Notes under the pieces: generated by a model
What the model saw: the letters and a program-made list of their open reading frames with translations, nothing else
Databases searched by the model: none
Told to the model about the DNA's origin: nothing
Shown here: one piece after another, positions 53,289-60,671 of the stretch
Layout: each line of letters starts with the position of its first letter
Numbering within the stretch: the first letter of the stretch is position 1
Program-made: the position numbers and the translations under genes
Assembly: GCF_021353295.2 (NCBI RefSeq)
Contig: NZ_CP120635.1
Span: 972,001-1,036,000, forward strand
Length of the DNA stretch: 64,000 bases
Source: Pseudodesulfovibrio thermohalotolerans
GTDB lineage: Bacteria; Desulfobacterota; Desulfovibrionia; Desulfovibrionales; Desulfovibrionaceae
Reading direction: 5' to 3'

Positions 53289-53663
53289 ATGACCAGATCT
53301 TATTCCGGGTATGTCCAGGATGAGCAGCTCCGCTTCGTCGGCGAGCATCATCCCATCCTGGGCCCCATCGCCCTCAAGTCGTCCGGCAGCGAACAGACCC
53401 TCGCCGCCGGAACGGTCCTGGGCCGGGTAACCGCCGACGGCCTGTACGTGCAGCTCGATCCCGCCGCGGAGGACGGCTCCCAGGCCGCCGCGCGCATCCT
53501 GGCCGAGACCACTGTGGTCCCGGCCTCCGGCAATGAAGCCGCCAACGGATACCGGCATGGCGAATTCTACGACTCCGGGCTGACCTGGCCCGACGGCATC
53601 GACGCCGCAAAGAAACAGACCGCCATCGACGAACTGGAAGCCCAGGGCGTCTACGTGGTGTAA
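53289..53663 (+). CDS. Head decoration protein (gpD family), 124 aa
   Basis: Located between protease and major capsid gene. LAAGTVLGRVTADGLYV and AARILAETTVVPASG match the beta-tulip fold of lambda gpD-type decoration proteins. These trimers stabilise the expanded head. Confidence 0.88.
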   Translation: MTRSYSGYVQDEQLRFVGEHHPILGPIALKSSGSEQTLAAGTVLGRVTADGLYVQLDPAAEDGSQAAARILAETTVVPASGNEAANGYRHGEFYDSGLTWPDGIDAAKKQTAIDELEAQGVYVV

Positions 53664-53678
53664 GAAAGGAGGTTCCAC

Positions 53679-54719
53679 ATGGCTGTTTACGACAACCTTC
53701 CCGCCGCGTTCGACACCCGTGCGATGCTCGAAACCTGCGAGGTCATTCCGCCTGCGCCCGGCATGTTCAAGGAGCTGTTCTTCACCCGGCGGAACACCCA
53801 CGAGACCAAGAAGGTCGAGACGGAGATGGTCCGCAAGGGCAAGAAGCTGTTTCCCTTCGTTTCCGACGTGGCCGGCGGCAAGCTCGTGCCCCGCCGCACG
53901 CGCGGCAAGCTGACCGTCGAGTGCCCCAGGATTCGCCCCAAGGATGCCTTCACCGCCCCGGATTTGCTGAGCAAGACGGCTCCCGGCGAGATTGCCTACG
54001 TCAACAATCCCAACGCCCTGACCCCTGAACAGCGCGTTGAACGCGCCATCGTCGATCAGCTTACCGAATTCAGGGACGGCATCGAGCGCACCATCGAATT
54101 CATGTGCGCCAGGGTCGCGACCACCGGCAAGCTGACCGTTGTCCAGCCCGATCTCAGCTTCGAGATCGACTTTCTCATGCCCTCGGGCAACAAGGTCGTG
54201 CTGACCGGCGACGATCTCTGGTCCGCCGCCTCCGGCGTGGCCATCCTCACCCAGCTCGAAGGCTTCGCCACGGACCTTATCGGCGAAGAGTCCGGGCTTC
54301 CCGCCGACATCCTGATGTGCGGCACCAATGCCTGGAAGACCTTGTTCGGCAAGCAGGATTTCCGCGACGTTCTGGACAACCGGCGTATCGACCTGGGCCA
54401 TCTGTCGCCCATGATCGGCAAGTCGTACAAGGGCAATGTCGGCAATCTGGACATCTACGTGAACTCCGACAAGTACGAGGACGAATCCGGCACCCTGCAG
54501 CCCATGCTGCATCCCGACTACATCGTTCTCGGCTCCAGCCTGGGCGACGCCCGCATCGAGTTCGGCGTTCCCCAGGAATTGCCGTGCCCCGGACCGATGG
54601 AGTTCTTCGCCAAATCCTACATCCAGGAAGATCCGTCCCAGCTCATGCTGGTCGGCGAGTCCAACCCGCTGCCCAATCCCCGCAACGTGGGCGCGTTCGC
54701 CTACATCAAGGTCCTGTAG
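53679..54719 (+). CDS. Major capsid protein (lambda gpE family), 346 aa
   Basis: Typical gpE-family landmarks: FFTRRNTHETKKVETEM, LVPRRTRGKLTVECPRIRP, DFRDVLDNRRIDLGHL and LGSSLGDARIEFGVPQELPC. AAGGAGG precedes the ATG at 53679. It forms the shell of the head in the HK97 fold. Confidence 0.92.
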   Translation: MAVYDNLPAAFDTRAMLETCEVIPPAPGMFKELFFTRRNTHETKKVETEMVRKGKKLFPFVSDVAGGKLVPRRTRGKLTVECPRIRPKDAFTAPDLLSKTAPGEIAYVNNPNALTPEQRVERAIVDQLTEFRDGIERTIEFMCARVATTGKLTVVQPDLSFEIDFLMPSGNKVVLTGDDLWSAASGVAILTQLEGFATDLIGEESGLPADILMCGTNAWKTLFGKQDFRDVLDNRRIDLGHLSPMIGKSYKGNVGNLDIYVNSDKYEDESGTLQPMLHPDYIVLGSSLGDARIEFGVPQELPCPGPMEFFAKSYIQEDPSQLMLVGESNPLPNPRNVGAFAYIKVL

Positions 54720-54730
54720 GAGGCGCCGCC

Positions 54731-55021
54731 ATGAGCAAGAGCAAGATCAGGATCGAACTCGCCTGCGTGCGCGGAAAGGACAGGCCCGGCTCCATCGTCG
54801 CCGTTGACGAGCGGGAGGGCCTGGACCTGATCGCCCAGGGCCTGGGCGTGAAGTTCGTCGAACCGGTCTTGACGGCCGGAGCCGACGCGCCGGGCAGTGC
54901 GGAGTCCCTGCTGGCCGCCGAGAAGGCCAGAACGGCGGATCTCGAAAAAACCGTCAAGTCCCTGGAAGAGCGCATCGAGAACGGCGGCAAGGGTCCCTCC
55001 GCGAAGCCCGGGAAGAAGTAA
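54731..55021 (+). CDS. Small head-completion region protein, 96 aa
   Basis: Unknown small protein between capsid and head-tail joining genes. The N-terminal half is globular (IRIELACVRGKDRPGSIVAV, then GLDLIAQGLGVKFVEP), the C-terminal half a charged coil. The position matches lambda gpFI or the small 'head completion' proteins of related phages; no motif confirms it. Confidence 0.55.
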   Translation: MSKSKIRIELACVRGKDRPGSIVAVDEREGLDLIAQGLGVKFVEPVLTAGADAPGSAESLLAAEKARTADLEKTVKSLEERIENGGKGPSAKPGKK

Positions 55022-55115
55022 CAAACATTCGTTTTGCACCATACCTCCCCAAGACGTGCGGCCCGGCATCACCCTGACGGCCGGGCCGCGCCGGGGGAGG
55101 GGGAAAGGATAGCGC

Positions 55116-55433
55116 ATGGCCCTTAAGGATATCATCGCCCGGGACGTTTCGTCCGACCTGTTCTTCCGCGACTTCGGCGGGAGGATGGCCATTGACGGCG
55201 TGGAACTCGATGTGGACGTCCGCGACGAGGGAACCGGCGAGGGAGAGAGCCGCCGAAGCGGCCGGAGGGAAGGGGTCTCCATCCAGGTGAAGACGATATA
55301 TTGGCGGGCCGTCGAACTGGCCAAGCCGAAGCCGAGGCAGGAGATGGTTGTCGATGGGCACAAGTGGACCGTGTCCAAGGCTGAAGAAAAGTCCGGGCTG
55401 GTCAAGGTTCAGATGTACCGGGAGCTGTCGTAA
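55116..55433 (+). CDS. Head-tail joining protein (gpFII-like), 105 aa
   Basis: LFFRDFGGRMAIDGVELDVDV and DGHKWTVSKAEEKSGLVKVQ suit the small beta-barrel head-tail joining proteins of the gpFII kind, and it lies at the usual place. It overlaps the next gene by one base (TAATG). Confidence 0.65.
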   Translation: MALKDIIARDVSSDLFFRDFGGRMAIDGVELDVDVRDEGTGEGESRRSGRREGVSIQVKTIYWRAVELAKPKPRQEMVVDGHKWTVSKAEEKSGLVKVQMYRELS

Positions 55434-56068
55434 TGCATGGCGGGAATCTTGTCCTTCTCAATGCGGATAACGCCGAATGGGTGTTGGAGTCCATGCTTGG
55501 CGCTCTGTCCAACGTCGAGCAGGGCTTTGAAAAAGCGGCCGCGCGCGCCATCAACAAGACGCTTGGGAACGGGGCGCGCATCACGGCGCGAATGGTCACC
55601 AGCGAGTTCGCCGTCAAACAGTCCGAGGTGTTGGATAAGCTTTCCATGCGCAAGGCGACCTATTCCCGCGTGGAAGGGGAGCTCAACGCTACCGGGCGAG
55701 GTTCGCTGCCCCTGATCCGGTACGCGGTCGGCTCGGCCGAGCCTGTGCCGACCATGCCGAAATACTACAGGACTCCCAAGGCCGAGCGGGTCAAGGGCGT
55801 CAAGGTCAAGGTCAAGAAATCAAGCGGCGTCACCATGCTCCAGTCCGCGTTCCTTGCGGAGATGGACTCCGGGCACGTCGGCGTGTTCGAGCGCAAGGAC
55901 AAGGACGACATGCATTCTCCCATCACGGAGATGTACGGCACCTCCTACCTGACCTACCTGCAGGAAGACCTCGTCGCGGACGAGCTGGAGGAAAAGGTCT
56001 TCGAGCGTTTCGAGCATCACCTCGAACACGAGGCGACTTTTGTGCTTCGGAAGGCAGGGCTGCGATGA
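55433..56068 (+). CDS. Minor tail protein Z-like, 211 aa
   Basis: A helical N-terminus (FEKAAARAINKTLGNGARIT, TSEFAVKQSEVLDKLSM) and the later GVTMLQSAFLAEMDSGHVGVF segment match lambda gpZ-family proteins that act in tail completion before head joining. It overlaps the next gene by four bases. Confidence 0.7.
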   Translation: MHGGNLVLLNADNAEWVLESMLGALSNVEQGFEKAAARAINKTLGNGARITARMVTSEFAVKQSEVLDKLSMRKATYSRVEGELNATGRGSLPLIRYAVGSAEPVPTMPKYYRTPKAERVKGVKVKVKKSSGVTMLQSAFLAEMDSGHVGVFERKDKDDMHSPITEMYGTSYLTYLQEDLVADELEEKVFERFEHHLEHEATFVLRKAGLR

Positions 56069-56541
56069 CTCCTTTGCTTATTCAAAACGCCCTCGTCTCG
56101 TTTCTTGAAGAGCATCTCTCCGATTTGCTCATGGACGGCCCGGTAAAGGCTCCCGGCCCCCCGCGAATATTTCGAGACGCCCTGCCTCCTTCCCTTGAGG
56201 ACGAGGAGGTCTATCCGTTCATTATCGTCCGCTGGCTTGAAGGCGAGGACTCCGTTTTCGAGGATTCCATGGAGACCTTTGCGCTGATCGTCGGCGTTTT
56301 CGGCGACGACGAGGCCGGCGGCGAATATGCGGCGGCCGTGTCCGGCCAATGGGCCATGGCCGTTGTCACCCGCCTGCGCCGACTGCTGGGCGAGAACCAA
56401 ATTTTGGCAGGAACGTACGAGTTGCAGTTCCCGCTGCGTTCGCAGAAAGCGGCGCCGGAGAAGCAGCAGAACCGCTATCTCCTGGCGACCGTAACAACCA
56501 AGTGGAGCGCTCCGGCTCCCGTACAAATTATGGAGGCGTAA
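56065..56541 (+). CDS. Tail terminator-like protein, 158 aa
   Basis: EEVYPFIIVRWLEGEDSVFE, FALIVGVFGDDEAGGEYAA and YELQFPLRSQKAAPEKQQNR form an alpha-beta protein of the type found between gpZ and the sheath, as in the Mu-like and P2-like tail terminators. The assignment is by position and general shape. Confidence 0.6.
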   Translation: MTPLLIQNALVSFLEEHLSDLLMDGPVKAPGPPRIFRDALPPSLEDEEVYPFIIVRWLEGEDSVFEDSMETFALIVGVFGDDEAGGEYAAAVSGQWAMAVVTRLRRLLGENQILAGTYELQFPLRSQKAAPEKQQNRYLLATVTTKWSAPAPVQIMEA

Positions 56542-56823
56542 ATGGTTACCAAGGCTTCCGAGGCTCCGGCCCCGAACCCGAAAGAGGCGGTCATGTACAT
56601 CGGCCCCACCAAGATGGGCGCTCTGCATGTGACCAACGGCGCTGTGTTCAAGGGCGGCGTGCTGCCCGAGCACCTCGCCAAGGCGGCGAGGGCCAGGGGC
56701 AACGAATCCTTCAAGACGCTGTTCGTCCCGGTCTCCGGGGCGGGCAAGGCCCGCGCCGCCCTGCGCGACCCCAACTCCGACCCCGCCAAGGCCTTCAGGG
56801 CCGCGGCTGCCCTGGAGGGCTAA
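56542..56823 (+). CDS. Small protein before the tail sheath (DUF2635-like position), 93 aa
   Basis: A Pro/Ala-rich start leads to GALHVTNGAVFKGGVLPEHL and a basic helical tail. Small proteins of this type (such as DUF2635 members) precede the sheath gene in Mu-like phages. Function unknown; the gene starts directly after the stop of the terminator-like gene. Confidence 0.5.
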   Translation: MVTKASEAPAPNPKEAVMYIGPTKMGALHVTNGAVFKGGVLPEHLAKAARARGNESFKTLFVPVSGAGKARAALRDPNSDPAKAFRAAAALEG

Positions 56824-56826
56824 CCC

Positions 56827-58062
56827 ATGACCTATGAACATCGAGTAAAGACTTCCGAAGTCCCCACCCAGATTCTGCCGCCCCGGCGGATCAGCGCGGG
56901 CGTCCCCGTGGTAATCGGCACCGCGCCGGTGGAGGATTTGGCCGACAAGCCCGTCAATGAACCCAGGGTGATCTATTCCTACTCCGAGTTCGTCGCCACC
57001 TTTGGCTGGTCCGATGATTGGGACAAGTACACCCTGTGCGAGTTCGCGTACTCCCACTTCGCCCTGTTCGGCGTGGCCCCCATCGTGTGCATCAATGTGT
57101 ACGACCCGGCGTCCCATCAGTCCGGTGACCCCGCGGCAGGCGACCCGACCCAGGTCGTATCCGCCGACATCATCGGCGGCATCGACGCGGATACCGGCGC
57201 AAGGACCGGCCTGGAGCTGGTGGCCGACGTCTTCCCGAGATACCGCCTGGTGCCCGGCCAGATCGTGGCCCCCAAGTGGTCCGAAGACCCCTCCGTGGCG
57301 ATCGTCATGGAGGCCAAGGCCGAGCGGATCAACGGCCTGTTCAACGCCATGGCGGTCATCGACATCCCGGACGGCACGGTGACCAGGTACACCGACGTCC
57401 CGGCCTACAAGGAGGCCAACAACCTGACCGGCAAGCGCATGATCGACTGCTGGGGCAAACCGTACATGGGCGACATGGTCTTCCACGGATCGACCATGCT
57501 CGCCGGGCGCATCTGCCTGACCGACGCCGACCACGACGACGTGCCCTATGTGTCGCCGTCCAACAAGCGGATCAAGGCGACCGGGGCCAAGGTCAACGGC
57601 CGGGACCTCTATCTGGGCCTGGAGGAGGCCGAGTACCTCAACGGCCAGGGCGTGGTGCTGTTCTTCAATTTCGACGGGGGCTGGAAGGCCTGGGGCAACC
57701 GCACCGCGGCGTATCCCTCCGTGACCGATCCCAAGGACGCCTTCATCCCGATCCGGCGCTTCTTCAACTGGCACGGCAACACCTTCATCCTGACCTACTG
57801 GCAACTGCTCGACAATCCGCTCAATCGTCGCCAGATCGAGACCATCATGGATTCCGAGCAGATCCGGCTCAACGGGTTCACCTCGCGGGAATACATCCTG
57901 GGCGGACGCATCGCCTTTCTGGAGGATGAGAACCCGACCACGGACCTGATGGACGGCATTTCCCGATTCCATACCTACATGACCCCGCCGTCCCCGAACC
58001 GGGTCATCGAAAACATTCTTGAATACGACGCGACCTACGTCAGCGCGTTGTTCGGAGGCTGA
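56827..58062 (+). CDS. Contractile tail sheath protein, 411 aa
   Basis: A typical sheath: VPVVIGTAPVEDLADKPVNE, VIYSYSEFVATFGWSDDW, GKRMIDCWGKPYMGDMVFHG, VTDPKDAFIPIRRFFNWHGN and RFHTYMTPPSPNRVIENIL. Its presence gives the phage a contractile tail. It is followed by the tube gene after two bases. Confidence 0.92.
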   Translation: MTYEHRVKTSEVPTQILPPRRISAGVPVVIGTAPVEDLADKPVNEPRVIYSYSEFVATFGWSDDWDKYTLCEFAYSHFALFGVAPIVCINVYDPASHQSGDPAAGDPTQVVSADIIGGIDADTGARTGLELVADVFPRYRLVPGQIVAPKWSEDPSVAIVMEAKAERINGLFNAMAVIDIPDGTVTRYTDVPAYKEANNLTGKRMIDCWGKPYMGDMVFHGSTMLAGRICLTDADHDDVPYVSPSNKRIKATGAKVNGRDLYLGLEEAEYLNGQGVVLFFNFDGGWKAWGNRTAAYPSVTDPKDAFIPIRRFFNWHGNTFILTYWQLLDNPLNRRQIETIMDSEQIRLNGFTSREYILGGRIAFLEDENPTTDLMDGISRFHTYMTPPSPNRVIENILEYDATYVSALFGG

Positions 58063-58064
58063 TC

Positions 58065-58586
58065 ATGAGCAATATCCCTGAAAAACTTGTCGCGTTCCAG
58101 TGCTACAAGGACGGCAAGGTCCTGATCGGCGTGGTGGACGTCGAGTTCTCCGGCGGTGAAAACATGTCCGAAGAGCTGACCGGCGCGGGCATTGCCGGGG
58201 CCATCGAGAGCCCGACCATCGGACACGTCAAACCCATCTCCGCCAAGATCAAGTTCCGCACCCGCACGCGCCAGTCCGTGGAGCTGATGGCGCCCGTGGC
58301 GCATGTCCTGGAACTGCGGGCCTCCATCCAGTCCCGGACGGTTGGCGGAGCGCTCGCCACCTCGCCGGAAAAGGTCGTCATCCAGGCCATTCCAAAGGGC
58401 GGCGTGGGCGGCAAGTTCGAGACGGGCAAGTCCCAGGACAACGACCGCGACTTTTCCGTGACCTACTACAAGGCCGTGGTGAACGGGCAGGAGGTCCTGG
58501 AGATCGACCCCATCAACTCCAAGTACGTCGTGGACGGCGTGGACTATCTGGCCGGTGTCCGCAGCGACATCGGCATGGAGGGGTAG
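58065..58586 (+). CDS. Tail tube protein, 173 aa
   Basis: The length and place after the sheath, with KPISAKIKFRTRTRQSVELM, VIQAIPKGGVGGKFETGKSQ and YYKAVVNGQEVLEIDPINSK, match the P2/Mu-type major tail tube family. Confidence 0.9.
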   Translation: MSNIPEKLVAFQCYKDGKVLIGVVDVEFSGGENMSEELTGAGIAGAIESPTIGHVKPISAKIKFRTRTRQSVELMAPVAHVLELRASIQSRTVGGALATSPEKVVIQAIPKGGVGGKFETGKSQDNDRDFSVTYYKAVVNGQEVLEIDPINSKYVVDGVDYLAGVRSDIGMEG

Positions 58587-58589
58587 GCC

Positions 58590-58979
58590 ATGGCCGCAAC
58601 CGAGAAGAGAATTCCGCTGATCGAGCCGCTCAGGGACGGGGCGGAGAAGATTACCGAGCTGGTCATGAAGAGAATGACGGTCGGCATGATGCTCGACGCC
58701 AATGTCCAGTGTTTTACCGACTACGGCATCGAGCCGACCAGGGCCATGGTGGAGCCGTATGCCTTCGCCCGTGCGTGCGAGGTCCCCGTCGATCTGATCC
58801 TGGGCATGGAGTACGGCCATGACTACGGGCAGCTCCAAAGCGCAAGCGCTTTTTTAGCGGCGGGCGGCGGCGGGGAATCCGAGGCCGCCGAGGCGGAGGG
58901 AGCAGGGACCGAGACCGGGCTGGAGCTGTCACGGGAAAAGACCAAGGGCGATCCGGATTCCCCGGGCAGCAAGACCTAG
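58590..58979 (+). CDS. Tail assembly chaperone (gpE/Mu gp41-like), 129 aa
   Basis: A helical protein (GAEKITELVMKRMTVGMMLD, ARACEVPVDLILGMEYGHDY) after the tube gene, the place of tail assembly chaperones. From codon 88 the sequence TTTTTTA (58850-58856) is a canonical -1 slippery heptamer in the correct phase; slipping adds a C-terminal extension that ends at 59116. The zero-frame tail is Gly/Glu-rich. Confidence 0.85.
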   Translation: MAATEKRIPLIEPLRDGAEKITELVMKRMTVGMMLDANVQCFTDYGIEPTRAMVEPYAFARACEVPVDLILGMEYGHDYGQLQSASAFLAAGGGGESEAAEAEGAGTETGLELSREKTKGDPDSPGSKT

Positions 58980-59116
58980 TCTGGTCGGTGATCGTGGTGG
59001 CGAGCTGGACGGGGTGGAGCCGGGCGGAGTGCCTGGCCATGTACCCGGAAGAGTTGGCTATGTGGCTCGACGGTCTTCCTGCCCGCATTCCTCGCGGGGC
59101 GGTTCCGAAAGAGTAG
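58590..59116 (+). CDS. Frameshifted long form of the tail assembly chaperone (-1 fusion)
   Basis: After T TTT TTA at 58850-58856 the -1 frame is open without a stop to a TAG at 59114-59116. The new part first crosses an Arg/Gly-rich linker and then encodes VIVVASWTGWSRAECLAMYP and LAMWLDGLPARIPRG, which looks like the small gpE'-type domain that in P2, lambda and Mu relatives is made only by frameshift. About 176 residues in total. The frame and heptamer are seen; the slip itself is inferred. Confidence 0.7.
58850..58856 (+). promoter_or_regulatory. Programmed -1 ribosomal frameshift site (T TTT TTA)
   Basis: Zero-frame codons are GCT TTT TTA, so the heptamer T_TTT_TTA is in X_XXY_YYZ phase. 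A GC-rich stretch (GGCGGGCGGCGGCGGGG) follows a few bases later and could form the stimulating structure. Confidence 0.7.
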
Positions 59117-59273
59117 CGCTTCCCAGCAGGAGCATGACGCCGACGACAGTCACGCCGCCGATCACCATGAAAACGATCCACTGCCAAGTGGACAGATCAT
59201 CAACAGGACCGAACAGCTTGCCGCCGAAATAGGCGGCTGCCGCAAGGGCTATCAGGGTTGCAAGGAAGTTTCG
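59058..59273 (-). CDS. Small two-helix membrane protein antisense between chaperone and tape measure, 71 aa
   Basis: Two hydrophobic helices (FLATLIALAAAAYFGGKLFG and IVFMVIGGVTVVGVMLLLG) separated by a short polar loop DDLSTWQW, and a charged tail. It faces the phage genes and overlaps the end of the long chaperone form. No good ribosome-binding site precedes it, and the start 14 codons upstream is equally weak. It may be a moron or a lysis-related protein, or an accidental frame; the clean two-helix pattern favours a real gene. Confidence 0.4.
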   Translation of the reverse strand, partial: RNFLATLIALAAAAYFGGKLFGPVDDLSTWQWIVFMVIGGVTVVGVMLLLGSATLSEPPREECGQEDRRAT

Positions 59274-59274
59274 C

Positions 59275-59750
59275 ATGAGTATTCGCCAAATGGGGTTGTC
59301 GTTTGTTCTGGGCATGGGCCTGGGTGCCAGCTTTGATATAACGATAAATCACGCCGGAACCAGTTTCAAACGGCTGGGAGAGCAGATTTCCAAGGTTGAG
59401 AATTCGGGAGAATTCAAACTCGGAAAGGGGCTGGAGAACCTCATCGGGAAGACCCGGACTTCCAATCGCGAGTTCAGGGAAGCCCAAAAGCGGCTGGCCG
59501 GGTTGAAGGCGGAAGCCGAAGCGTCGGGCAAGGTGAGCAGAAACCTTGCCCGACGCATTGACCAGGCCGAGCGCAAGGTCAGGGCCCTGTCCGCGTCCAC
59601 GAACCGATATCGCGGCTGCCTCCGCGATCAGGTCATTGCCGCCCAGGACGCAGGACATTCGGTCAAGGGACTGCGCCGGGAATACGCCCAGCTCGGCTCG
59701 GCCATCGACGCCCTCAACCGCAAACAGAACCGGCGCATGGTGCTGCATCA
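59275..59750 (+). pseudogene. Tail tape measure protein, N-terminal fragment (~158 codons)
   Basis: The start is intact: AGGAAG precedes the ATG, and the first ~155 codons read as a tape measure protein with coiled-coil helices (SNREFREAQKRLAGLKAEAE, NLARRIDQAERKVRALSAS, LRREYAQLGSAIDALNRK). Around 59745-59755 the frame passes into sequence antisense to an integrase gene. A full tape measure would be many hundred codons, so at least that much plus the following tail genes is gone. Confidence 0.85.
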
Positions 59751-60036
59751 GGCCGGGGCGGGTGTGCCAAAAGCGTTGCCATGCCTCGTCGAAGGTGATG
59801 TCGTCACCAGTGACGGCCGAGGGGAGGTTGCCCTTACGGGCTTGCAGGAGGCGTTCCCCGCGCACCTGGGAGGCATAGGCGGCGTTGACCTTCTCGGAGG
59901 CTCGGCCGATTTTTTCCCATTTGCGCTTGCCGTCGAGTTTGTAGGAGTTGTAAAAGGTGCGATCAGGCTTTCCCTGGAACCGGCGGGTTGTGGAGGTGTA
60001 ATAGAACACTCCAACCATGTTTTTCACCTTGGTCAT
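59751..60036 (-). pseudogene. Phage integrase, N-terminal fragment (~95 codons)
   Basis: The first ~95 residues (MTKVKNMVGVFYYTSTTRRF, FYNSYKLDGKRKWEKIGRAS, ARKGNLPSAVTGDDITFDEA) form the arm-type DNA-binding domain of a tyrosine integrase. The rest of the frame is antisense to the tape measure fragment, so the core-binding and catalytic domains are missing. It lies 170 bases inside attR, the normal integrase position. Confidence 0.85.
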
Positions 60037-60206
60037 GCCCTTCTTTCATTTCTCCCTTTTTTATTCCTGCGTGCCCGGATTTCTCCACCGATTATCCCCG
60101 CTGGTGTTACTCAGCGTTATGGGGCATGCTTCGATAACCCTTTAAACAACAAGGCTTGTGACGGTCAAGTATCCACAGTGATGCAGAACGCTAATTCTGT
60201 TATCGA

Positions 60207-60265
60207 ATTCCTAATCCTGGTGCCGCGTGTTCGAATCGCGCAGGGGGCACCAATCTTTTCAGGGG
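60207..60265 (+). repeat. attR, 59-bp direct repeat of the tRNA-Arg 3' end
   Basis: A perfect copy of 41951-42009 starting at ATTCCTAATC. Upstream bases diverge from the tRNA, so only the left copy makes a working tRNA gene. Confidence 0.95.
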
Positions 60266-60302
60266 GGTTATGCGATCTTTCGCGTAAACCCCTTCTTTTT
60301 TT
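60262..60302 (+). terminator. Terminator at attR (original tRNA-Arg terminator)
   Basis: GGGGTTA-T-GCGA pairs with TCGC-G-TAAACCCC, followed by a seven-base T run. Its left arm starts in the repeat. It was probably the terminator of the tRNA before insertion. Confidence 0.75.
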
Positions 60303-60506
60303 ATTCGATTATTTTACGCAACCGGGCGTGGGGCGTTTTTGTGTTTCGACGGCGGCCGCGTGGTGGCGCTTTTGTGCCGTTTAGCGGCCCCGAAAAGGGT
60401 GCGCCCCCGGTCTGTGGGAACCGGGGGCGCGATGGGGTGAGGGGAGGAGGTGTCGCCCCTCGTGGCTGGGTATGGTGCTATCTTCTTGATTCGGTTCAGC
60501 CGACCG
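60303..60506. other. Non-coding flank right of the prophage
   Basis: Apart from the hairpin at 60401-60430, no supportable gene was seen. Confidence 0.4.
60401..60430 (-). terminator. Strong hairpin past the rnf operon
   Basis: An 11-bp perfect stem (GCGCCCCCGGT with ACCGGGGGCGC) with an eight-base loop. The minus strand continues ACCCTTTTC. It is placed to end the rnfB-side transcript. Confidence 0.65.
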
Positions 60507-60617
60507 CTTTCCACAGCCGGATTCGTCCTGCCTCCCCGCGAGGCTGTGCGCATGATCGACGCCGTTGACGGAGCCGAGTGCATGATCGTCGGCAACACGG
60601 GAACCAAGATCCGATCC
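60507..60617 (+). pseudogene. apbE C-terminal remnant, inverted relative to the rnf operon
   Basis: On the plus strand the residues LSTAGFVLPPREAVRMIDAV and GAECMIVGNTGTKIRS match the end of FMN transferase ApbE, where a D-A-L-S-T-A motif opens the last helix. Just before it, GCCGAC-CGCTTTCC looks like GCC GAC GCG CTT TCC with one base lost. The piece is only ~37 codons and has no start, and it faces the operon it should belong to. Confidence 0.5.
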
Positions 60618-60666
60618 GCCCGATGGCGCGCAGGAGCGTGCGCCGGGAAAGGGGGTTGCCTTTCAT
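60618..60666 (-). pseudogene. apbE N-terminal remnant after rnfB
   Basis: Five bases past the rnfB stop, an ATG with a GGGGAG site opens MKGNPLSRRTLLRAIGRIG, a twin-arginine-like leader, and then meets the inverted C-terminal remnant at ~60618. In Desulfovibrio rnf operons apbE follows rnfB, so this is probably its broken start. Confidence 0.45.
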
Positions 60667-60671
60667 GGGGT

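Larger units (their letters stand above)
41951..60265. mobile_element. Defective prophage in tRNA-Arg, lambda-type head and contractile tail
   Basis: Perfect 59-base direct repeats (41951-42009 and 60207-60265) bound an 18.3-kb insert carrying replication, packaging, head and tail genes, nearly all on the plus strand. An integrase fragment lies inside the right repeat. The insert lacks a repressor, baseplate, tail fibre and lysis genes, and the integrase is truncated, so the element cannot excise or make infectious particles by itself. Confidence 0.93.

Noticed and set aside
51972..54512. 846-codon frame antisense to protease and capsid genes
   Set aside because: Shadow frame in GC-rich phage structural genes, which are securely identified on the plus strand.
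58910..58945. GGGAAAAG as an alternative slippery site in the tail chaperone
   Set aside because: In the zero frame it reads CGG GAA AAG, which does not allow a clean two-tRNA -1 slip; T TTT TTA at 58850 does.
59751..60384. Continuation of the tape measure frame past 59750
   Set aside because: From 59751 the frame is antisense to the integrase fragment and later crosses attR, so it is not tape measure sequence.
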